The notes: generated by a model from the letters alone, not told the origin. Positions 29,413-43,734 are shown, numbered from the stretch's first letter. The stretch: DNA of 64,000 nt from Desmodus rotundus (GCF_022682495.2 NC_071396.1:21077735-21141734), one strand, 5' to 3'. Program-made: numbers and translations.

Positions 29413-30344
29413 GGATGTCCAGCCTCGACCAGTCTCTTTGAAGGAGCCAAGTTGGAGAAAATGTTTAGTCCCTCTGGGGGGCAGAGTGGGGGGAGTTCCT
29501 AATGCAAAACCCAGTCTGTTGAAGGTCTGCCGTCATCCCGTGTGGAGCATCAGGGCGCGAGTCCCCCCTGCTTAAAAGATCAGGGATGGGATTCCCGGCG
29601 GTGGGAGCGGTGGGCACCAGGAAAGGAAGGGGCAGGAAATCTCATCTGGACGCTGCGAAGGCTCTGGAAAGCTCATTCTGTCTGTTGGGTTTCATTTCAA
29701 GTTCTCGTAGCTTCCGCCGTTTGTACTGGAGAGCGCTGTCCCTGCGGCTGGCTTTGCTCGGTCCCAGACGAAGGGGCCGGCAGTTCGTGTTCCGATTCTT
29801 TGTTCGCTAGTTGTTCCCTCACTCTAAACGTTTGGCGACAAGACTCCTCTGAAGCTTTGGCGAGCACGTGTCCCCCCCCATGTGGCCAGGGCACTTACAT
29901 TCCCCTCCCCTGGACCTCCTCCATCCCCACCCCGGCCTCCCTCCCTTTCTAGTGCTCTGGTTTTTCTTTCAGGCCTTTATAAGCTGGCTTTGGTTTTCTC
30001 AAGTCTGCAGCGAGCTCTCCACGGTAATGCGACCACTTTAATACTCTCAGGGGCCGCTAAGTGAATCGCCAGTTACCTGTAGCGATGCCCAGCCTCTTCC
30101 CAGCCTGGGCTGCTTTGAAACCTGCCTCGGGTCCTGTTCCCCAGTGCCGCCTCTCCCTGGGGCAGAGGACACGCCTGTCTCCGGCCTCCTAACTCACCCC
30201 TGCCTCTGGCTCTCACAGGGCCAGCTGATGTCGCCTCTGCAAAGCCTGTGAGGCTCACTGCTGACTGAGGAGTGAGGAGAAATGCCACCCAGGCCAGCGA
30301 ATTCTGTGCTGTTCTGTCCCCCAAATTCTGTGCTGATGGAAATG

Positions 30345-30480
30345 TCACACGGGCACATGTGGCTAATGAAACAGGGCTAGTGTGGCTGGGACCTGCAGTT
30401 TTAATGCTCTTTCATCTTAACGAGCTAAAATTTAAATAGCCGTGTGTACTCGGGGGCTGCCTTATCTATCGGACAGCACC
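30345..30480 (+). repeat. MER5-type hAT (Charlie) DNA transposon remnant
   Basis: The left end gggcacatgtggctaatgaa and the right part ctaaaatttaaatagccgtg ... tctatcggacagcacc mirror each other, as in MER5A/MER5B, whose ends read 'gccacatgtggctat ... ttggacagcgc'. Confidence 0.65.
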
Positions 30481-31639
30481 TCGTCTGCCTCCATCCGGCC
30501 TGGTAGCCTCTCTCCCTTGGCTGCTATTTCATCATGGGTTTTCCTCGGGCTCTGTCCTTCCCTCCCTCCGCCTCTCACTCCCATCCATACCCAACCACCG
30601 TCAAAGGGAGGGAGTCAGATTCCGCCTCCGGGGGGATGAGAGGTGAGGTTCGAGAAGGACATGCAGGCTAGGACTTGCCGTGTAGCATCTGTTTAGGGAA
30701 AGGAAACTTGCTCAGTGGCCATCAGTCAATCCCACCCACCCAGGAGTGGGATGGACCGTACTCACCTCCATGGCTGGGCTTGCTCGTTTCCCATCTTTGT
30801 GACTCCGTGGGCCACGCCCATAGCAGCTGTTCTGCAACTATGCCTTTGATGAATTAAGTCCAACAGTGTTTGTAAAAGGGAAGGGGAACTTCAGTTTGGG
30901 CTTTATTTGCCGTTGTTAGAAAGTTCTCTGTTAAAACTGATGTTCTCTCAGCTTTAAAACCTGCCCTGATGAGCTCTGCCTGAGTCTCCCTTGAACTCCC
31001 CGGCCACGATAGCACCTGGGCTGCAGTAATAGTGCCTGTGTTTCCAAATCCCCATGTGGCCGAGCGTTTGAAAGAGCTTTGCAAACGCATTCAGATAGTA
31101 TGATTTATCATCCTTCTCTTTATATACAAACAATCACTCAATAACCAAACTTTGTTGTTAAGATGAAACATATGTTGAGGCTGGAAAGTATTTGACTCAT
31201 GTCCCGGGTATCTCAGAAAATGTCTTGGATCTAAAGGAGTTAACTGTCTGCAGCCCTAAAGCATGAAAAATTTCATTGACGTCGACTTTGATACATCAGA
31301 AATCTTCTCTAAAACCCAAAATACCATGGCTGTAAGAAGACGTATATAACAGCTACCTGAAAGGCAAGCTCAGCTTTCATGATTTTTGCTGTATTCTCCA
31401 GATTGGTTTTAAGACGTTAAACCGTTCTGGGCATGATCTTTGTCGACAAATACACACGGAGCATCTATATGAGGGCCTTGTGCTCGGTGTCGACTGATGG
31501 GAATCAGTCTGTGTCGCCATGCTGCAAAAGCGTCAGCCTCGCATCCGGAGTCCTTGGCCCCACCCTTGTCAGCAAGAAGATAATCAGCGTCCCTTAATCC
31601 TCAGCCCTTCCTGAGGCCCAGGCGGTTCATCCTAGAGTG

Positions 31640-31790
31640 GAGAGTTGAGCTTCCTGGCCAGACAGACCGTGATTAAAATCCCAGCCCATTTGTTCGGCTA
31701 GGTATTGAATGGCTTTGGGAAATTATTCAGCCTCAGTTAGGTCACCTGTGAAATGGGACGACGGTGTCTTTGTGCCTCCCAAAGTCACCA
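31640..31790 (+). repeat. MIR SINE remnant
   Basis: Segments in MIR order: gagcttcctggccagacaga, gtgattaaaatcccagccca, ggctttgggaaattattcag, cctcagttaggtcacctgtg, aaatgggacgacggtg. Confidence 0.75.
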
Positions 31791-31915
31791 ATACCAGGTG
31801 AGGTGTGGGCCCCCCCGTGCTAAACGTGCAGTCGCCTCTGCCCCGCATGTCTGTCCTGAGTTCCCCCATTTTATTCTCTTCCCCTGTATTTCTATTTCCT
31901 CTCATTCGACTTTTA

Positions 31916-32093
31916 AATGTATTTTTTATTTATTGATGAGAGAGAAAGCGAGAGAGAGAAACATCATTTGTCGTTCCACTTCCTGATGCATTCATTGGTT
32001 GATTCCTGTGTGTGCCCTGATGGGGGATCAAACCCTCAATCTTGCTGTATTGGGATGATGCTCCAACCAGCTGAGCTATCCGGCCAAGGCTGT
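31916..32093 (-). repeat. Ves SINE, antisense, with target-site duplication
   Basis: Minus strand reads agccttggccggatagctca with ggttggagcatcatcccaat, then ggtttgatcccccatcaggg and a short CT-rich tail. Flanked by cattcgactttta (31903-31915) and cattcaactttta (32094-32106), 12 of 13 identical. The tail side is at the left. Confidence 0.92.
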
Positions 32094-33684
32094 CATTCAA
32101 CTTTTACTTCAGTTATGTCTGCACGAACTTTGTGCACGTTGGAATGGCGGGACACTGTCAGATCCGCCCTGACTCCACGCAGCTGGCATGCTGTGAGATG
32201 CCTGCAGCATCCATCGTTCCCGGCAGGTGCTGCGTGTCTTCAGCTGTCCCACCAGCCATAGCCCCCGGCTCTGTTCTGTGAGCGGCGCAGCTACCGTGGG
32301 GAAAACATGCTCTCCGAAGTGCCACTGTTTTGTGGCTTACCAGGCAACAAAACACGTGATCAAAGTATTTCAGCTGGTCTCCGGGGGTTTGCATCAGCCG
32401 CACTGTGTTACCTCCCAGCCCCTTTGTGGGTTTGTAAAACAGACCCGAGCCGAGCTGGACCCTTAGAATGACAGAAGCCTCCCGCCCCCCTGTATCCATA
32501 GCTTCTTCCTCCTCAGGGTAGGACAGACCCCGTGCCTCCCTGGGCAGCCCTGGTGAGCTCCGTCTGCCACACTCTGGGCTCTTCAGCGAGCTAAATCTGC
32601 CCCTCATGGGGCCGCCTGGATCCCACAGTCCCCTGGACCCACCTGCTGATGGTGGCGATCAGTAGCCGGCATCCTCTTGCCACGGACACGTTCCGCCCTT
32701 CAGCAGCTGGAAGGCAGCTCTCCTTCCCTTCGCTCTCTCTCCTCCAGGCACAGCAGCCCTGCCTGTTCTCCGAGTGACTTGGTCTAGGCCTTGGGCGTCT
32801 GAGCCGCCCTCGGACAGAAGGGCCCGGGGCTGACCTGCCCGCCCAAACCCCAGCCAGCTCCAGATGTCACCAACAATGTAGGGGCCTGTGGCAACCTGTG
32901 AGCCAGATGTCCTGTTCTCTTCTGTGCCTCTTAAAATCTAAAACCTCTCGGTTATTTTATCAGAGTGCGGCGGAGCCAGGTTTTCTCCATCCCAGCCTGG
33001 TGTGTGTGTTACGGAAAATCAGAAATTGACGTTTCCTCTACAACTCTCAGCTTAGGGCTTTAACGCAACTTTCCCGGCCCCTCGGGGCCGGTTTCAATGT
33101 CATTCCTCATCTGTCCAGCCCTGTCACGCGCACACCTGCGGACGGGATGGCTGCCACCACCTCCTGGTCCTCCTTCAGGGTCTGTTCACGATGACAAGCC
33201 GTCGAGAGCCGGGCTGCCTGACTTGGTTTGACAGCCAGAGAAGGAAGTTCTCTACTTCATTTTATTTTTTACCCCTTACAGAGTGGAGAGGATTTCTTAG
33301 GGTAGTCAGTCTCTACCTACTGAGCTGTTTAAAGCAGGGCTTGTAAAATCTTTGTTTAAAGCATTAAGCTTCTCTAAAGGCAATTTTTTCCCCTCAACTA
33401 AAAAGCAGGACATGTATATGGCATATGGGTTAACGCAGGGAAATGCAACATTATAATTAAAATGTGCAGTTAGGCAAGGGAGGGATTTATAGTTTTCAAC
33501 TGGCGGTGAAGCCCCCGTATTTATTCAGGTATGTGTTCCAGGCACTCGGACGTACTTAGTGACTGTGGAGGTCAAAGTCACAAACTCCTTCATCACACAT
33601 CTTGGGGCCAGAAGAGCTCCGATACCCCCCTGGAGCGCGCTGGCCCCGCTACGTTGTCATCATCAGTGGTAATAAGGAAGGTGC

Positions 33685-33722
33685 AGGAGCGCGGCGGCAG
33701 GGGCGGCGGGGGTGGCGGTCGC
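33685..33722 (+). repeat. GGC/GGT-rich patch
   Basis: A gcgcggcggcaggggcggcg patch continuing as ggggtggcggtcgcagc, CpG-rich within an otherwise ordinary stretch. Confidence 0.7.
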
Positions 33723-33739
33723 AGCAGGGAGCCATACCC

Positions 33740-33960
33740 GTCTGTGTTTATTGAGCACCTGTGACATCCTCACATGTAGTCATGCTCGTCCCTGCCCGCA
33801 CTCTGGAAGTAGAATTTCATTTTTTCTCTTCAAAGGTCAGGAAAAGGAAGTTCAGGGAAGCTCGGTAACTGGGCAGAGGTCACAGAACATGTCCGTGGCT
33901 GAGCCAAGATACTAACCAGGTCCGGTCTTCTTCTAACCCCAAGCCCTTTCCGTTGTGTCT
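33740..33960 (-). repeat. MIR, antisense
   Basis: It starts with gtttattgagcacctgtgac, passes gggcagaggtcacagaacat and ends with accaggtccggtcttcttct plus aaccccaagccctttcc, all in antisense MIR order. Confidence 0.75.
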
Positions 33961-36900
33961 CAAAGCCTGTCGAACCCTCCGCCGCACCCCCACCCCCTGC
34001 CAACACCACACACCCACAAATGCGTGAATACCAGTTAGCACGTTTGCTCGGGGCCAGAAATAGGTGCCTTCCTAAGAGTCCTGTCTGGACAGAGGGTGGT
34101 CAGAGCCAGGGCCTGAGGCCAGGCCCCAGGGTGGGTCCCTTCAGTCCCTCGGGGCAGCGTTCTGCAGCCCCCTGCCAGGAGCAGGAAAGTGCCAGGGCTC
34201 TGAGACAGACTGTGTCCCTGTCACCTTCCGAGTGAGTGCTCCTCAGGAGCAGACGCGAGTCCCAACCTCACGTCGGACCTCTGGAAGGTCAGAACCAACC
34301 CCACTCACCCAGGACTGTTCTTCAAACCATTAAGCTGAGTGTCCACATGGCAGTAATTGGACCACAGGAGGCTAAAGGCTCAAAAGTTGGGAGCCCCGTC
34401 TCCAGGCTCGGAGAGCGAGATGACGGGCCATTTGCAAGGTCTGGATGAGCCATCTGCTTGCAACTTTGTTCTCCCCAGTTCCTAAGGGCACTTCGTGGTG
34501 TTTCCCAGTGTCCCTGATCCAGGGAGCAGCAGGTCAGTGTGGGGCCACCCCCTTCCTGAGGCCCAGGTGGCGTGCTGTGGCCCGGCCTGGTCCCAGCAGC
34601 TCCAGGCCCAGGCAGAGAGGCGTGAGGGGCATCCCTTCGGGTGTGGCCTGCTGGAGGCCAGAGCAGCTTTTGAAAGGGATCAAGAGGTGCCATCACTTTC
34701 CCTAGGAGCTTTGGGAATCCTCCCCAGAGGAGACACAGCGTTGTTTGGATGCTGGGGATTCTGAGGAATTTAAGAATTCTCGGAAGTCACGTGGAGATTG
34801 CGTCTGCGTGTCTGTCGGTAAGAGAGAGGTGTCTAGAATTTGACGGAGTTTGGCTGCCAAACGTCCCCGTCGGGCTGGGACAGCAGTGGGTCCTGGGACT
34901 TACAGAAACAACACTGGGGTAGGAATGTGGTCCAAGTACTGAACTTTCCTAACAAAATAGAAGTGAAGCTCTACAGGCAGGAATCATTCTCAGTTATGCG
35001 TGAGGAAGCGGAGGGGGGTGTCAAGACAGGCTGAGGAGCCAGAGTGGCTCAAGGGTTTAGTATCGCTGCCTCCTGTCTTGTCCCGCTCCACCCAAGCTGA
35101 GCTCTGCACCGAAGGTTTTCCTGGACTTCAGGTGCAGGGAAACAAGAAACAGCCAAGCGGGTGAGACTGTGGCTGAAAGGGCCAGCTCACGGCCAGACAA
35201 GGGGTGAAACCCAGGGTCCTGGAGACCGCTTGCTTCTGCGTGGGACTCTAGGGTGTGGGAGACCTGTGGGAAAGGAGAATCCTCATTCCCCACTGGACCT
35301 GGTGGCATGGGATGCAAGCCCACCGCTGTGGGCAGCTTTCTTGTCCCTGTGCGGTGAGGCTGGCCCAGGAACGCTGCACACAGCAGAAGGCAGGTCCCGG
35401 GGCCTGGAGAATGGGTCCCGGTGACACCACCCAGCCCCTGAGTCCAGCTGGCCCAGGCGACTGTTCAGTTGGGAGGCACTGAATTCCACGCTTTGCTAAG
35501 CCATTCTAGTCAGGCTTTCTGTCCCTGAGAATCACAAGACTCCTAGTAAAAGCGGGGTATGGCTTTACAGAGGGGTCCTTCCCCCACTCCTTTCTGACAG
35601 CACAAAGGTAAGACCTTTCCCACCATGCCATCTGTGTGTGTAAACAGTCTGGAAGGCCAGAGGAGGAGCCCAGTGTCTGCCCCCTGTTGTCCCTCCAAGG
35701 TTGAGTGGCGGACCTGGAGATTGAGCCTGCCCCGCTCCCTGGGCCCTTCATCCCATGTTCCTTCACTGCCTTGGATCTTTTCACCTGGAATTCCAGGCCT
35801 GCCGCAGGTGCTGTTATGTCTGCGGAACTAAATGGCGAACTTGGTACCATCCCGCTGCCTTGCTGACCGAAGAGAAAGCTCTCACACTCGCGTGTTCCCA
35901 GGGGAAAGGTTTGACACCTCAGGTGTGAAGATGAGCGATTATGCAAATGTATTCCGCAAGGCTGCCGCTTTGGAGGAACTCCAGGCGTCGAGTTTTTCAA
36001 ATACCACCGGTTTGAGCTTATTACTCATTATGCCATGGTGCATAATTTTACTCCGGGCCTGTTACACCGTGCTGCTGAGCCGTTAGAGAATTTGAAAAGT
36101 GCTGAGTAGTGAAGCTGACCGTGCACCTGCAGGAAGGAGTCCGGCCTGCCCACCTGCTTCCCGGCTGTCGGTGCTGCTGACTCCACACGTCAAGGTCACC
36201 CCTGAGCGCGGCTTTGTGACTGAGTCAGGTCGAGGGATGGTGCCGGTGTGTGAGTCCGGGAGGGCAGGGGACAGGGGAGAGTTGTCACTTTTCCAGCTTG
36301 TAGGGAAGTGTGGGAGATGGGTTTGGTTTATTCTAAACACCGGACGGCAGGAAGCATTCAGCTGTTTAACCTGCGTTGTCTCGAACCCTTGCACAGAGCA
36401 GCTCAAGCGGACACCTGGCAGGGGCTTGTTGGGCTCACGGGATGCACTTTAAAGGTTCTTCCCTGTGATGGGCCACATGCTCTGTGCATGTTCCGGCCAC
36501 GTTCTCCCCATTACTGAGAGAGTCGGCTCGGGGAAGGCCACTTTGGGTTCGGGGGCTCTCGGTAAAATCATGCCTTAGCCTTCTAGATATCGGGTGGGGC
36601 TTCTTGTGTCCTGTTTCCCAGAGCGTCTTCCCAAGACTGACTTTAGCTTGACGCAGTGGAAGCCAAGCTTGGCCCAGGCTTCCCGTGTGCTTGCCGCTGC
36701 GTGGTCCACAGTGGTCTGGCTGGTCGGTGAAATTAGTGTATGACGTGAAAGCAGGAAGACGTCCGCGTTTCCTCGTCCTCTGTCTCTGGCAGCATTCTGC
36801 CATCGCCGGCGCCCTTCTGCGTCTGGATTGCCGTCTGCCTTTCCGTAAACACAGTGGAGTCGGCGGAGGCTCCCCTTCAAGAGTGTTTAAATAAAAAACG

Positions 36901-38756
36901 ACCAGTGATGGAATAATAGTCACTAATAATAATGAGAAAAAATAATACCTGGTAAAAATAAGGACAATAGAAGGCATTGTATTTCTTTTCTATTTTGCTA
37001 TGGCTTACTATGTTACCTTTTAACAATTGAAGGTTGTAGAGCTGGCACTTTTTTCCCTAGAGAGAAGGAAGGCTTTGGAGAGAGGCCTACTTTGAGTGTG
37101 GGGAGAGAGGAAGGCGAGAAAGTTCTTAGTGAATTTTAAAGGAAATTGTTTGTGTAGAAAATGAAGATTTTTAAGATCCTGATTTTAAGAGCAATCCAAA
37201 ACGATCGAATCCTAGCTTTCTAGACAAAGTTATCATTGATACAGGAGAGCCACGCGGGAACCTGGTAGGTTTCTCACCGCTGTCAAAGGGCGGGTTTGGG
37301 GACAGGCCGGGGCGACCGGAGGGCACCGGTGAACCTGTTGACCGCTGGCCCTGTGCTCCTGGGACCAGGATTCAACACAATCTAGTTTAGAATTTGAAAA
37401 CTCATTTCGAAACTTACTGTCAGAATAAAAAGACACTATTCCTTTTTCCACATTAAAAAATATCTATTCCCAGCTAGACTGATGTAGCGATAGCAGAAAT
37501 AGTTTCTTTTTACCCAGTGTCATCTGCCCTTCCCTCAAGGGACTGGCCTGTCACAGGCTAAAGCGATTCTTTATTTCATCTGCAGTGAGCGGTCATAAGC
37601 ACGGCTCCGTATTTAAATTTCCTACCAAAAACCCTGTTCTGTCTTTAGTTGCCTTTTTATGCACTCAGAAAGCAGGGTATCGGAAGAATTAAGTGATTCT
37701 CTCCTGTGTACCCCTCAAATAATGTAATAAATTACAAACTAAGAAACAGAAATTAGGTTTAAATACAAAGTTACAGGGCCCCTGCCTTACCGTTCGCGTA
37801 ACGTTGCCGGGCCGAATTCTTTGGCAGAGGGTCCGCCATCATCAGAAACCGCAAACAGGAGATGCCACGCTTGCACATGAGCTGTTTCCTCGTTAATAAT
37901 TTTAGTCGGTGTAACTGATTTGATTGACGAGGTGCCTCGAGACGGTTGGAGAACTGGGAGCATCATCTTTAGTGGAGCGTGGTGTGTAACAGACTTCAAG
38001 ATCAAATGCAAGCAAAGCCCAGTGTTGCACTTCGGGAGTGAACAAAACAGAGGAAAAGGGGAAGTCCGTCTCGGCGGAAATGTTGCTGGTGTGGTTTTAT
38101 GAAACGCCACATCCCCGGATGACAAAACTGCGCCGGGTATGAATGGCTTCGCGTTTGCAGAGTTTGTCTTCTCACCTTGCGAAGGTCTCTCCTGAGACAA
38201 GTGGCCGTGAAAACGGAAGGGCCCGAGGTAACTCGTGGGGACTGAGCATGTCGCTGAGTCACTGCACGGGGAGCTGCCTTTCCACGGTCAGGGACGGGCG
38301 GGCGTTTCTTTTGCTGTGGATGGGGCTCTTCCTGACCCAAACTCTGCGCGTACCACTGGTAACTCATAAAAAAAAATGTCTTCATCCCCAGGAGAAATTT
38401 CACCCACACGCTAAATAAAACCCTGCCAAGTAATGACGCTGGATCTCTTTGTACCAGAAAGGTAGAGCACCCCGAAGTCGAAACCTTCAATCAGGCGTGT
38501 TAGAGGTGGGGAAACAGCGGCAGAGCCTGTGAACTTAATCCTTGCGAATCAGTTATAACTCCATCTCCACGTACGCAATTCCCCGTTCGGCTGACTCTGC
38601 CCAACTGCGTGCAACTTGAATTTTGTATTACTATTTTTATCACTTGCATATGCAGAAAGAGGAGGCACATTTTCACCCCTTCAATATTAATGACGTTCCA
38701 GTGAATGAATACTTGGACTTCATGTTCTGTATTTGAAATGTGGGATCGTCTTGGAT

Positions 38757-38773
38757 TTTTTTTTTTTTTTTTG
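38757..38773 (+). repeat. Poly-T tract
   Basis: An uninterrupted run of about 17 T. No clear SINE or L1 body adjoins it. Confidence 0.9.
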
Positions 38774-38894
38774 GCTGAGATAGAAGCAATGCCAATTTGA
38801 GATGTAGGCAAGTTAGGATCAGAGATGAGAATCGCTCATGAATGCGTTACAGTCACTAAATTCAGACCTACTATTAGCTGTGGAGACTTTTTAA

Positions 38895-39290
38895 TGAATT
38901 ATTTTTAGCTAATTATAGATTCACATGCAGGTGAGAGGAACCGTGCAAAGGTGTCCCCCATACGTCCTTTACACATGTAACAGGTGTTAACATCTTGCAA
39001 AACCATCCCAACCTTGATGCTGACACAGCCAAGATTTCCCTCGCCCCACAGACCCCTCCTGCCGCCCTTTTACAAGCAGCCCTCATCCTTCCTGGCCCCA
39101 CCCCCGCCTAAATCCTGTCCATCTCTACTCCGTCCCTATAATCTTGTCATTTTAAGAACGTTTCATAAAAGGAAGCACACGGTGTCTAACCTGCTTGGAT
39201 TGGCTCACTCACCGTAATTCCTTTGTTCCGAAAACCTCCTTCATTGCTCGTTGAAGCACTTTGTGATCGTCGTCAAATAACACTCCCTGT
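38895..39290 (-). repeat. L1 3' UTR remnant, antisense
   Basis: The order agattcacatgcaggtgaga, taacatcttgcaaaaccatc, cttgatgctgacacagccaa, ataatcttgtcattttaaga and ggattggctcactcaccgta is that of antisense old L1 3' UTRs. Confidence 0.75.
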
Positions 39291-41219
39291 CACCAGTGTT
39301 GGGGTCTGTGCGTTGTCTTCTATCAGTTAGTTTGAGATCTTCCTGTTCTGTATAACGACAAGTAATTTTATGCTAATAATAACGACATTCTGGGTATTCC
39401 GTTATGAGCCTCTGGGTATTATTTAACCCTTCGGTGTCATCTGGCTCTCCGACACCGCCCTGGCAGGAGACAGGAGACCATGGTTTTGTTACTTCTGAGT
39501 GGGGTTAGAGGTCCAAGTTCCCCACTTGGCCGCTGGTCACATTGAGATGGGGGGAGTTGCCCACTCTGCACTAAGCCCTCCTGGCTCCATCCCAGCAGGC
39601 CGAGAAGGGGCGCCCCATTACTGCCTGGTGGGAGGAAGCCCCGTTCCCTGCTCAGCCTTTGCTGGTGTGGGGAGGGGTGGTGAGGGGTGGTGGCAAGTTG
39701 GGATGGAGAGGTTGTTGTCTAAAAGTTTTCTGTCTAGGTAGCCTGCCCCTTCCTGATGCTTAGGCTGGAAACTAAGTAAGGTTCTGTTGCAGCTTCTGTT
39801 GTTGTTTTTGGTTTGTTTTAGGGTTTTTTGTTTGTTTTGCATTTGCTGCTGCTGTTGGCATCTCTGGGCGCCAGTGTCTGGGATATGTGAGGCAACAGTA
39901 AAACTCGGGCAACCGACCTCAGCGCCCCTCCTTGCGTCCCGCCGTCCTTAGATACTCCGCCTTCTTCCCATCACCTTTTAGACAGTGTTTTCACTACATG
40001 TCCGATCCAAGGTCTTGGTCATGCTTAGTGGAGAAATAGGGATAGTATCAACGAGTTCCACCTTTCGGAAAGAATACAACAAACCTGCATTTATTCATTG
40101 ATGTACTCATGCTTAGCTCCTGCTATTGCATATTCATATGGTGAGCACGTTGTCATAACAACATGGCATGGCGGGGTACCAGTGAACCGGGTACTCTCTC
40201 ACCACGGGCCTCAAACAGGCTTTCAAGGGGTGGACCTTCGCAGTCACGTGCGTGGTCAGGAGAATCGCTGCATGGTGGCCTCTGAGCACACAAGGGTTCA
40301 CAGAGAGGCCTAGAAATCGGACGCACAGGCAGGCGGAACACAGTGCTCTCACTGGGTACGTTTTATAGCTTCTGTGCAGAGAGCCGAGCAGACCAGAGAA
40401 GAGCTGAGGGGATACAAACGAAGGAAAAGGTTGGTTCCAGGTCCTCCATGCTCGGGTCCTCGTGCAGAGGGCAGGGGAAGCTTGGCAGGCTTCGAGAGCA
40501 TGAGATGAAGAAAGCAGAGCTGAATTCAGTTCTTACAGCTAAAAACGCATTGTATAACTGTAGTGTTTTTTCCCTTTGGGAAACGGGCTCAGAAATTTTT
40601 AGTTCTAGAGATACAGCAGATTAGAGAAAGCTTAACACCGTTACTCCTGTTAGCAGCGCCCAGGAATGATAGAGAGCGAAGTTTGTTCAGTCCCTGTGGG
40701 AGCGCAGCCAGAAAGCCAGGAGATTCCCAGGGACCAGAAAAAGAGAGGGAGCAGCAAACAGCAGGTCTGCGGCTGCTGTCCGGGAAGGTGGCCAGGGTTG
40801 CAGGTCTGGCTCGGCCGGCCTTGAGATGTGGCAACCCCTGCCAGCCTAGGTGGTGAGCCTTCCAGAGGCAGGGAGTTTGAACTGAGACCTCCTCATTGAG
40901 CTTCCCACTCAGGGAGGGAGCGAATGCCCAACACGGGCACACGACAGGGAGGGTCGACCCGTCAGCCAGAGACCGGACGGGAGCCAGTCTCTGCTGCGAA
41001 TGTGCCACGTGTGAATCCAAGTGACGCTGCCCGCGTCTGGAAATCCTCCAGTTGAGAAAGCAGCATGAAAGCTGTGCTAGTCTCCAAAGCCCCCAGAGCA
41101 ACTGACGGAAGCACATGGAAGATTGTTTTCAAGGGACAGACCTTCACGGAACCCACAGCTCGACCCCCACTGGCATGAGCACTCAGTCTGATCCTACAGA
41201 ACACAGAGAAGAACATTCT

Positions 41220-42770
41220 TCGTGAGCAAACAGCATAACCGACAGATTTAGACCCTCCAAAGCTCCAGATAATTAGACAATCAAATTGGACATAAATTTA
41301 GAATGAAAAGTCATATAAAAAGAAAGAAAACCATAAGGTCAAGATACTATGAAAAAATGACAAATAGAGCTTATAAAAATAAATTTATATAGTCGCTAGA
41401 TGTATACTATAACACATAAGTTAAATAATGAATTAAACACAACTTGACTAGGAAGTATTCTAAGAAAATTGGCCAGAATGCAACAGAGGAAGGTAAAGAT
41501 CCGGGAACTATTTCAGGAAGGAGAAGAGACATGGAAAACAGGATGAGAGATGCCAACCAGGAATCTAGAAGGAGTTTCTGGAAGAAGGCACAGAACAAAT
41601 TGGGAGAAACATAATTTCAAGAGAAAATAATACGAATTTTTAAAAATTGATGAATGACACGGATCCTTAGGCTTGGTAATCAAACAAGTCAGGACTGTAA
41701 TAAACTAAAATAAACCCACATTTCCACACATAGCAGTGAAGTTTCAGGGGACTTCCACACGACAGTGGCGTGCACACGGGCGTGCTCCTACCTCCCACGT
41801 GAGTACATGTGCTGTCTCCTCCCGCCTCTCCCCTTCTTCATTCCAGCTCTCTTCCTCTTCATTTCCCTTCCCCTTTCTCCTTCTGTTTTTGTGAATCATT
41901 CTTGCTAGAGTTTTTATCTTCTTACCTATGGGTAGTTATCGAAGAACTGATTCCGTGTGTTTAATAGTTACAGGTATATTCCTCTCTTTTCTTTCTTCAT
42001 GAGTTCGTTTTAGTATGTTATACTTTTATAGGAAATCATCTATTTTATTTTTTAAATTTATTGCAACAAAGTAGTTTGTGATATTGTCTTATGATTTATG
42101 CCTTTATAATATTTTCTTGATGACTTTATAATCAGACCACAGTGCAATGTGCTCAGGATTCAAAGAAACAATAAAATTAGATAATGACATAAACTGTGAT
42201 GACGGAATATAATCAAAGACATCTGTTTGGACACCAAATGCGGAGACCAGCTGAAACACGTTGACCCGGAAAAGCTGAAAATAAGAGAATGGGTGAAAAC
42301 GTTACGCAAACGCAAACAAAGCAGAGGTTGTGGTTTCATATTAAAGGCAGATGAATTGGGGTGAAAATCATTAGGATCAAGAACATTTATAACAGGAAAG
42401 GCCAAAATTCACAGTGATGATACAACCTATAAATGTTATCTCTTAAGTCAGAAAAACTCACAAAGAAAAAATGAAAGGAACTTAGATAAGAAGTAGAATC
42501 CCAGTAGCGGCCAAGCGAGTGACGAAAACTCGAGGAGAGATACAGAGGACCAAGTAACGTAGTGGATGTAGCTCTGATGTGTATCACAGAATGTACAGAA
42601 ACGTCCGTGTAGACAGTGGAATGGGCCCTTTCTAGTGCCCGTGGAATAGTGAGGCACACTGAGTATACAGGACGGAGCAAAAACAGTTTCCAGGTATTTG
42701 CCTGGAAAACAGTACAATAATTATTAAGTAATAATACCACAGTGAGCTCTGCTTTGTGTACTCACAACTG
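41220..42770 (+). repeat. L1 remnant, sense
   Basis: AT-rich sequence with ORF1-region wording (gacatggaaaacaggatgag, then ctagaaggagtttctggaag, aaaattgatgaatgacacgg) and later ORF2-like wording (attaaaggcagatgaattgg, taggatcaagaacatttata). The frame is destroyed. A T-rich stretch at 41990-42150 lies between the parts. Confidence 0.6.
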
Positions 42771-42783
42771 TAAACCTATTTTT

Positions 42784-42990
42784 GCCCTGGCCTATATATT
42801 AGGCAATTAAAAAGAATCCCCTCTGCCTGTGAGCCACAGGGTTGCCAGTTCGATTCCCAGTCTGGCACGTGCCTGGGTTGTGGGTCAGGTCCCCAGTTGG
42901 GGGTACACGAGAGGCAACCACATATTAATGTTTGTCTCCCTCTCTTTCTCCCTCCCTCTCTCTAATAGTAAATAAATAAAATCTTGTTTA
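42784..42990 (+). repeat. Ves SINE, sense, divergent head
   Basis: The head gccctggcctatatattagg is degraded, but the B-box gttgccagttcgattcccag, ggcacgtgcctgggttgtgg, gtcaggtccccagttggggg, gaggcaaccacatattaatg, CT-rich middle and aataaataaaatcttgttta tail are clear. Same structural class as the copy at 16741. Confidence 0.9.
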
Positions 42991-43734
42991 AATCGCCCCT
43001 CTTTTCATAATTCCTCCTGGTTAAATTTTTTGTAGTGACGTGAGGTAATCAAGGCCAACCTTTCCTGCTGAGGGCAGTAAAGAAAAATGGATAAAACAAA
43101 GAAAAAAGCAACAACTTTCTTAAACCCTGTAAGGTACTAAGGAACTCAGTCCAAAATTCAGGAGAAGGTAAACACCCATTTCCACCCGAAGAGCATCCGC
43201 TGGCCTGGAAGAAGGAACAGCCGAGCTGAACTGCGCTTTGTGGCCGCACAGGGCAGGTCTGAAGAAAGCCGAAGCCTGGCCCATCAATGGTGGCCGTGTC
43301 GACGACATCCCACCTTCGATTTGGGATTCCAAACAACTACCCCCTAAGGCTCCAGGGATCCAGATGCTCCTGAGGCTGGAGGTCCTTAGGCAATCTCTCT
43401 TAATGCCTAGTCGTCCTGAAGGGCATGGTGACTCGGCAGCCAGACCAGCACCATTGGCCTTGGGAGCACTGATGTGCTTGTCAGAGGCAGCAAAAACCGA
43501 AGGTGAAAAACAAACCCGATGAACCTTGTGTATATGTTCGACTTAAATGGTGACGGCATTTTTCTGTTTCGGCTTTGTCTCCTCGTTGTCCAGATTTCAC
43601 TAGGATGGTCCTGCCCCAGGAATAGAACTACTGTCCATTCATAACTCCATCTTGGGGTTGCCAGCGAACAGGCACCCATCAGAGTTCTCACTCCCGCCTG
43701 TCACACTTCCCCATCAAAAAATGGGAGTAATTTT